Source: Brachybacterium sp. SGAir0954 (GTDB lineage: Bacteria; Actinomycetota; Actinomycetes; Actinomycetales; Dermabacteraceae). From it: a DNA stretch of 64,000 nt. Made by a program: the position numbers and the translations under genes. Below the pieces are notes generated by a model. It saw nothing but the letters and a program-made list of their open reading frames with translations. It made no database searches and had not been told where the DNA came from. The stretch covers positions 1,984,001 through 2,048,000 of the forward strand of contig NZ_CP027295.1 in the NCBI RefSeq assembly GCF_005490785.1. Direction: 5' to 3'. The stretch's first letter is position 1. Each line of letters starts with the position of its first letter. This document shows positions 62,047-64,000 of this stretch, piece after piece.

Positions 62047-63165
62047 ATGAGCAGCACCGACGCGCAGAGGGCGGGGCTCGACGCCCTGCGCCGTGAGCAC
62101 GCCCGCCTCGAGCAGGCGATGGGTGATCCCTCCCTCCACGAGGATGCCTCACGAGCGCGCTCCGTGGGCCGCCGCTATGCCGAGGTGCGCCAGATCGTCA
62201 CTGCGGCGGACGCCCGTGACGCCGTCCTCGAGGACCTGGCCACCGCCCGGGAGCTCGCCGAGGAGGACCCGGAGTTCGCCGCCGAGGCGCAGCTCCTCGC
62301 CGCACGCGCCGAGGAGCTCGAGGCGGAGCTCGAGGAGCTGCTCGCCCCCCGTGACCCCGACGACGGGCGCGACGTGCTGCTCGAGATCAAGGCCGGGGCG
62401 GGCGGCGAGGAGTCGGCGCTGTTCGCCGCGGAGATGCTGCGCATGTACCGCGCCTACGCCGAGTCGAAGGGCTGGACCGTCGAGGTCATGAGCTCCTCGC
62501 CCTCCGATCTGGGCGGGCTGCGGGACGTCACGGTCGCGATCGGCGCCCGGTCCGCTGCGGCCCCGGCGGACGGCGTCTACGCGCACCTCAAGCACGAGGC
62601 CGGGGTGCACCGGGTGCAGCGCGTCCCCGTCACCGAGTCCGCGGGCCGCATCCACACCTCCGCCGTCGGCGTGCTCGTGCTCCCTGAGGCGGACACCACC
62701 GACGAGGCGGAGCTGCTCGCGGAGGAGATGGCGCCCGCGAACCTGCGCATCGACGTCTTCCGCTCGAGCGGTCCCGGTGGGCAGAGCGTCAACACGACGG
62801 ACTCCGCCGTGCGGATCACGCACCTCCCCTCGGGCATCGTCGTCTCCTGCCAGGACCAGAAGAGCCAGCTGCAGAACCGCGAGCAGGCGCTGCGGATCCT
62901 GCGCACGCGGCTGCTCGACGTGCGCCGCCAGGAGCAGGACGCCCAGGCCTCGGCCGCGCGCCGCTCGCAGGTGCGCACGGTGGACCGCTCCGAGCGCATC
63001 CGCACCTACAACTTCCCCGAGTCGCGCGTCGCGGACCACCGCACGGGCTACAAGGCCGGGAACCTCGCGCAGGTGCTCGCCGGGGACCTCGACGCGCTGA
63101 TCGGCTCCTCCCGCGAGGCCGAGCGCGCCGCCCGCCTCGCCGAGAGCGCGGAGGGCGCGGAATGA
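62047..63165 (+). CDS. prfA: Peptide chain release factor 1
   Basis: A 372-residue RF1 recognising UAA and UAG. PVT in [15 protein letters not shown] is the RF1-type PxT stop-codon reader, and [10 protein letters not shown] carries the GGQ that triggers peptide release. A coiled-coil-like N-terminal domain precedes them. Its stop overlaps the prmC start (ATGA); PrmC methylates the Gln of this GGQ, so the pair is functionally linked. Confidence 0.96.
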   Translation: MSSTDAQRAGLDALRREHARLEQAMGDPSLHEDASRARSVGRRYAEVRQIVTAADARDAVLEDLATARELAEEDPEFAAEAQLLAARAEELEAELEELLAPRDPDDGRDVLLEIKAGAGGEESALFAAEMLRMYRAYAESKGWTVEVMSSSPSDLGGLRDVTVAIGARSAAAPADGVYAHLKHEAGVHRVQRVPVTESAGRIHTSAVGVLVLPEADTTDEAELLAEEMAPANLRIDVFRSSGPGGQSVNTTDSAVRITHLPSGIVVSCQDQKSQLQNREQALRILRTRLLDVRRQEQDAQASAARRSQVRTVDRSERIRTYNFPESRVADHRTGYKAGNLAQVLAGDLDALIGSSREAERAARLAESAEGAE

Positions 63166-64000
63166 TCGGGGAGGACCGCACCCGGCTGCGGGCGGCCCTC
63201 GCCGCGAGCACGGAGACCCTGGGCCGCGCCGGGGTGCCGTCCCCGAGCGTCGACGCCCGCGCGCTGATCGTCGCCGCGGCGCGCCACGAGGGACCGCTGG
63301 TCCTCCTCGACGACCTGCCCGCCGATTTCGAGGAGCGGCTCGAGCAGCTGGTCTCCCGGCGCGCCTCCCGCGAGCCCCTGCAGATCATCCTGGGCCGCGC
63401 ACCCTTCCGCCGGCTCGAGCTCACGGTGCGGCCGGGGGTCTTCGTCCCGCGCCCGGAGACGGAGCTCGCCGTGGACCTCATGACGCAGGAGCTCGGCGGG
63501 GTCCCGTCGCGCGTCGTGGACCTCTGCACGGGCAGCGGGGCACTCGCCGCGGCCGTCCTCGACGAGATGCCCCGGGCGACCGCCACGGCCGTGGACGTGG
63601 ATCCCGCCGCGGTGGCGCTCGCGACGGAGAACATCGACGCCGCCGGCTCGGGCCGTGGCCGGGTGCTGCAGCTGGACCTCTCCGTCGACGTCGACGACCC
63701 GGCCGCCGCCGTGCTGCGCGAGCTCGCCGGGGCCGAGGCCGTCGACGGTGCGGGCGGGGTGGACGCGGTGCTCTCGAACCCGCCCTACGTCCCGCCGGGC
63801 GCCGTGCCGCGCGAGCCGGAGGTGCGTGACCACGATCCCGAGCGCGCCCTCTACGGCGGGGGAGCGGACGGCCTCGCCCTCCCCGCCCATGTGCTCCGCT
63901 GGGCGCACGCCCTGCTGCGCCCCGGGGGTGTGCTCGTCATGGAGCACGCGGACGTCCAGGGCCCCGCCGCCCGGGAGCTCGCCGCCCGCCACGGCGGCTT
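63162..64000 (+). CDS. prmC: Release factor glutamine methyltransferase (3' end cut by window)
   Basis: The first 279 codons of PrmC/HemK. An N-terminal helical domain is followed by the SAM-binding [22 protein letters not shown] and the catalytic SNPPYVPP. It transfers a methyl group to the GGQ glutamine of RF1 and RF2. No stop codon occurs before 64000. A poorly conserved insert ([19 protein letters not shown]) precedes the NPPY motif. Confidence 0.92.
   Translation, partial: MIGEDRTRLRAALAASTETLGRAGVPSPSVDARALIVAAARHEGPLVLLDDLPADFEERLEQLVSRRASREPLQIILGRAPFRRLELTVRPGVFVPRPETELAVDLMTQELGGVPSRVVDLCTGSGALAAAVLDEMPRATATAVDVDPAAVALATENIDAAGSGRGRVLQLDLSVDVDDPAAAVLRELAGAEAVDGAGGVDAVLSNPPYVPPGAVPREPEVRDHDPERALYGGGADGLALPAHVLRWAHALLRPGGVLVMEHADVQGPAARELAARHGG

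Overview
The window is 64 kb of a high-GC actinobacterial chromosome. Several things point to Actinomycetota, order Micrococcales: the lysA-hom-thrC-thrB-rho block, a SigH/RsrA zinc anti-sigma pair beside a 24-residue bL37 gene, a one-polypeptide Kgd-type 2-oxoglutarate enzyme, a UPF0182 membrane protein, a linked Lhr/Nei2 pair and a PPi-type phosphofructokinase. A Brachybacterium-like (Dermabacteraceae) genome is my best guess, but that is inference from gene content, not from a marker-gene comparison.

Positions 1 to about 13,990 look like an integrated accessory region. It ends at the 3' end of a tRNA-Arg(TCT), next to two overlapping tyrosine recombinase genes. Its cargo is a HEPN/ApeA-like protein, a giant single-polypeptide (type ISP) restriction-modification enzyme, an XRE regulator facing an 18-bp perfect palindrome, a lipoprotein, a multi-pass membrane protein, an AT-richer cytosolic-type 5'-nucleotidase and an unrecognised protein. 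The first 1.1 kb has no convincing gene but carries a small CAATG-motif repeat family. The left end of the element is not visible in the window.

From 14.1 to 54.9 kb the content is mostly core: nei2-like and lhr; sodA; ssb; the UPF0182/PPA1309 divergent pair; tRNA-fMet; an SGNH hydrolase; pfp followed by an unexpected calpain-like cysteine peptidase gene; hisN, rsgA, aroA and DoxX; sigH-rsrA with a good SigH-type promoter; bL37; kgd; a two-component system; an M23 peptidase coupled to tsaD; tRNA-Arg(CCG); fused pabB-pabC; fused otsA-otsB; then lysA, hom, thrC, thrB and rho. Many neighbours overlap by 1 to 8 nt, which suggests translational coupling.

From 55.0 to 61.4 kb a sugar-utilisation cassette sits between rho and rpmE, which in many actinobacteria are close neighbours in a rho-rpmE-prfA-prmC series. 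The cassette has a three-gene ABC importer without its own ATPase, a Gfo/Idh-aldo/keto reductase fusion and a LacI-family regulator. Two TGA(A/G)CGTTCA-centred palindromes, one before each divergent transcript at nearly the same distance, are the likely operators. The core series then resumes with rpmE, prfA and prmC (cut by the window end). The rpmE-prfA gap contains an exact 43-bp direct repeat whose units are foldable.
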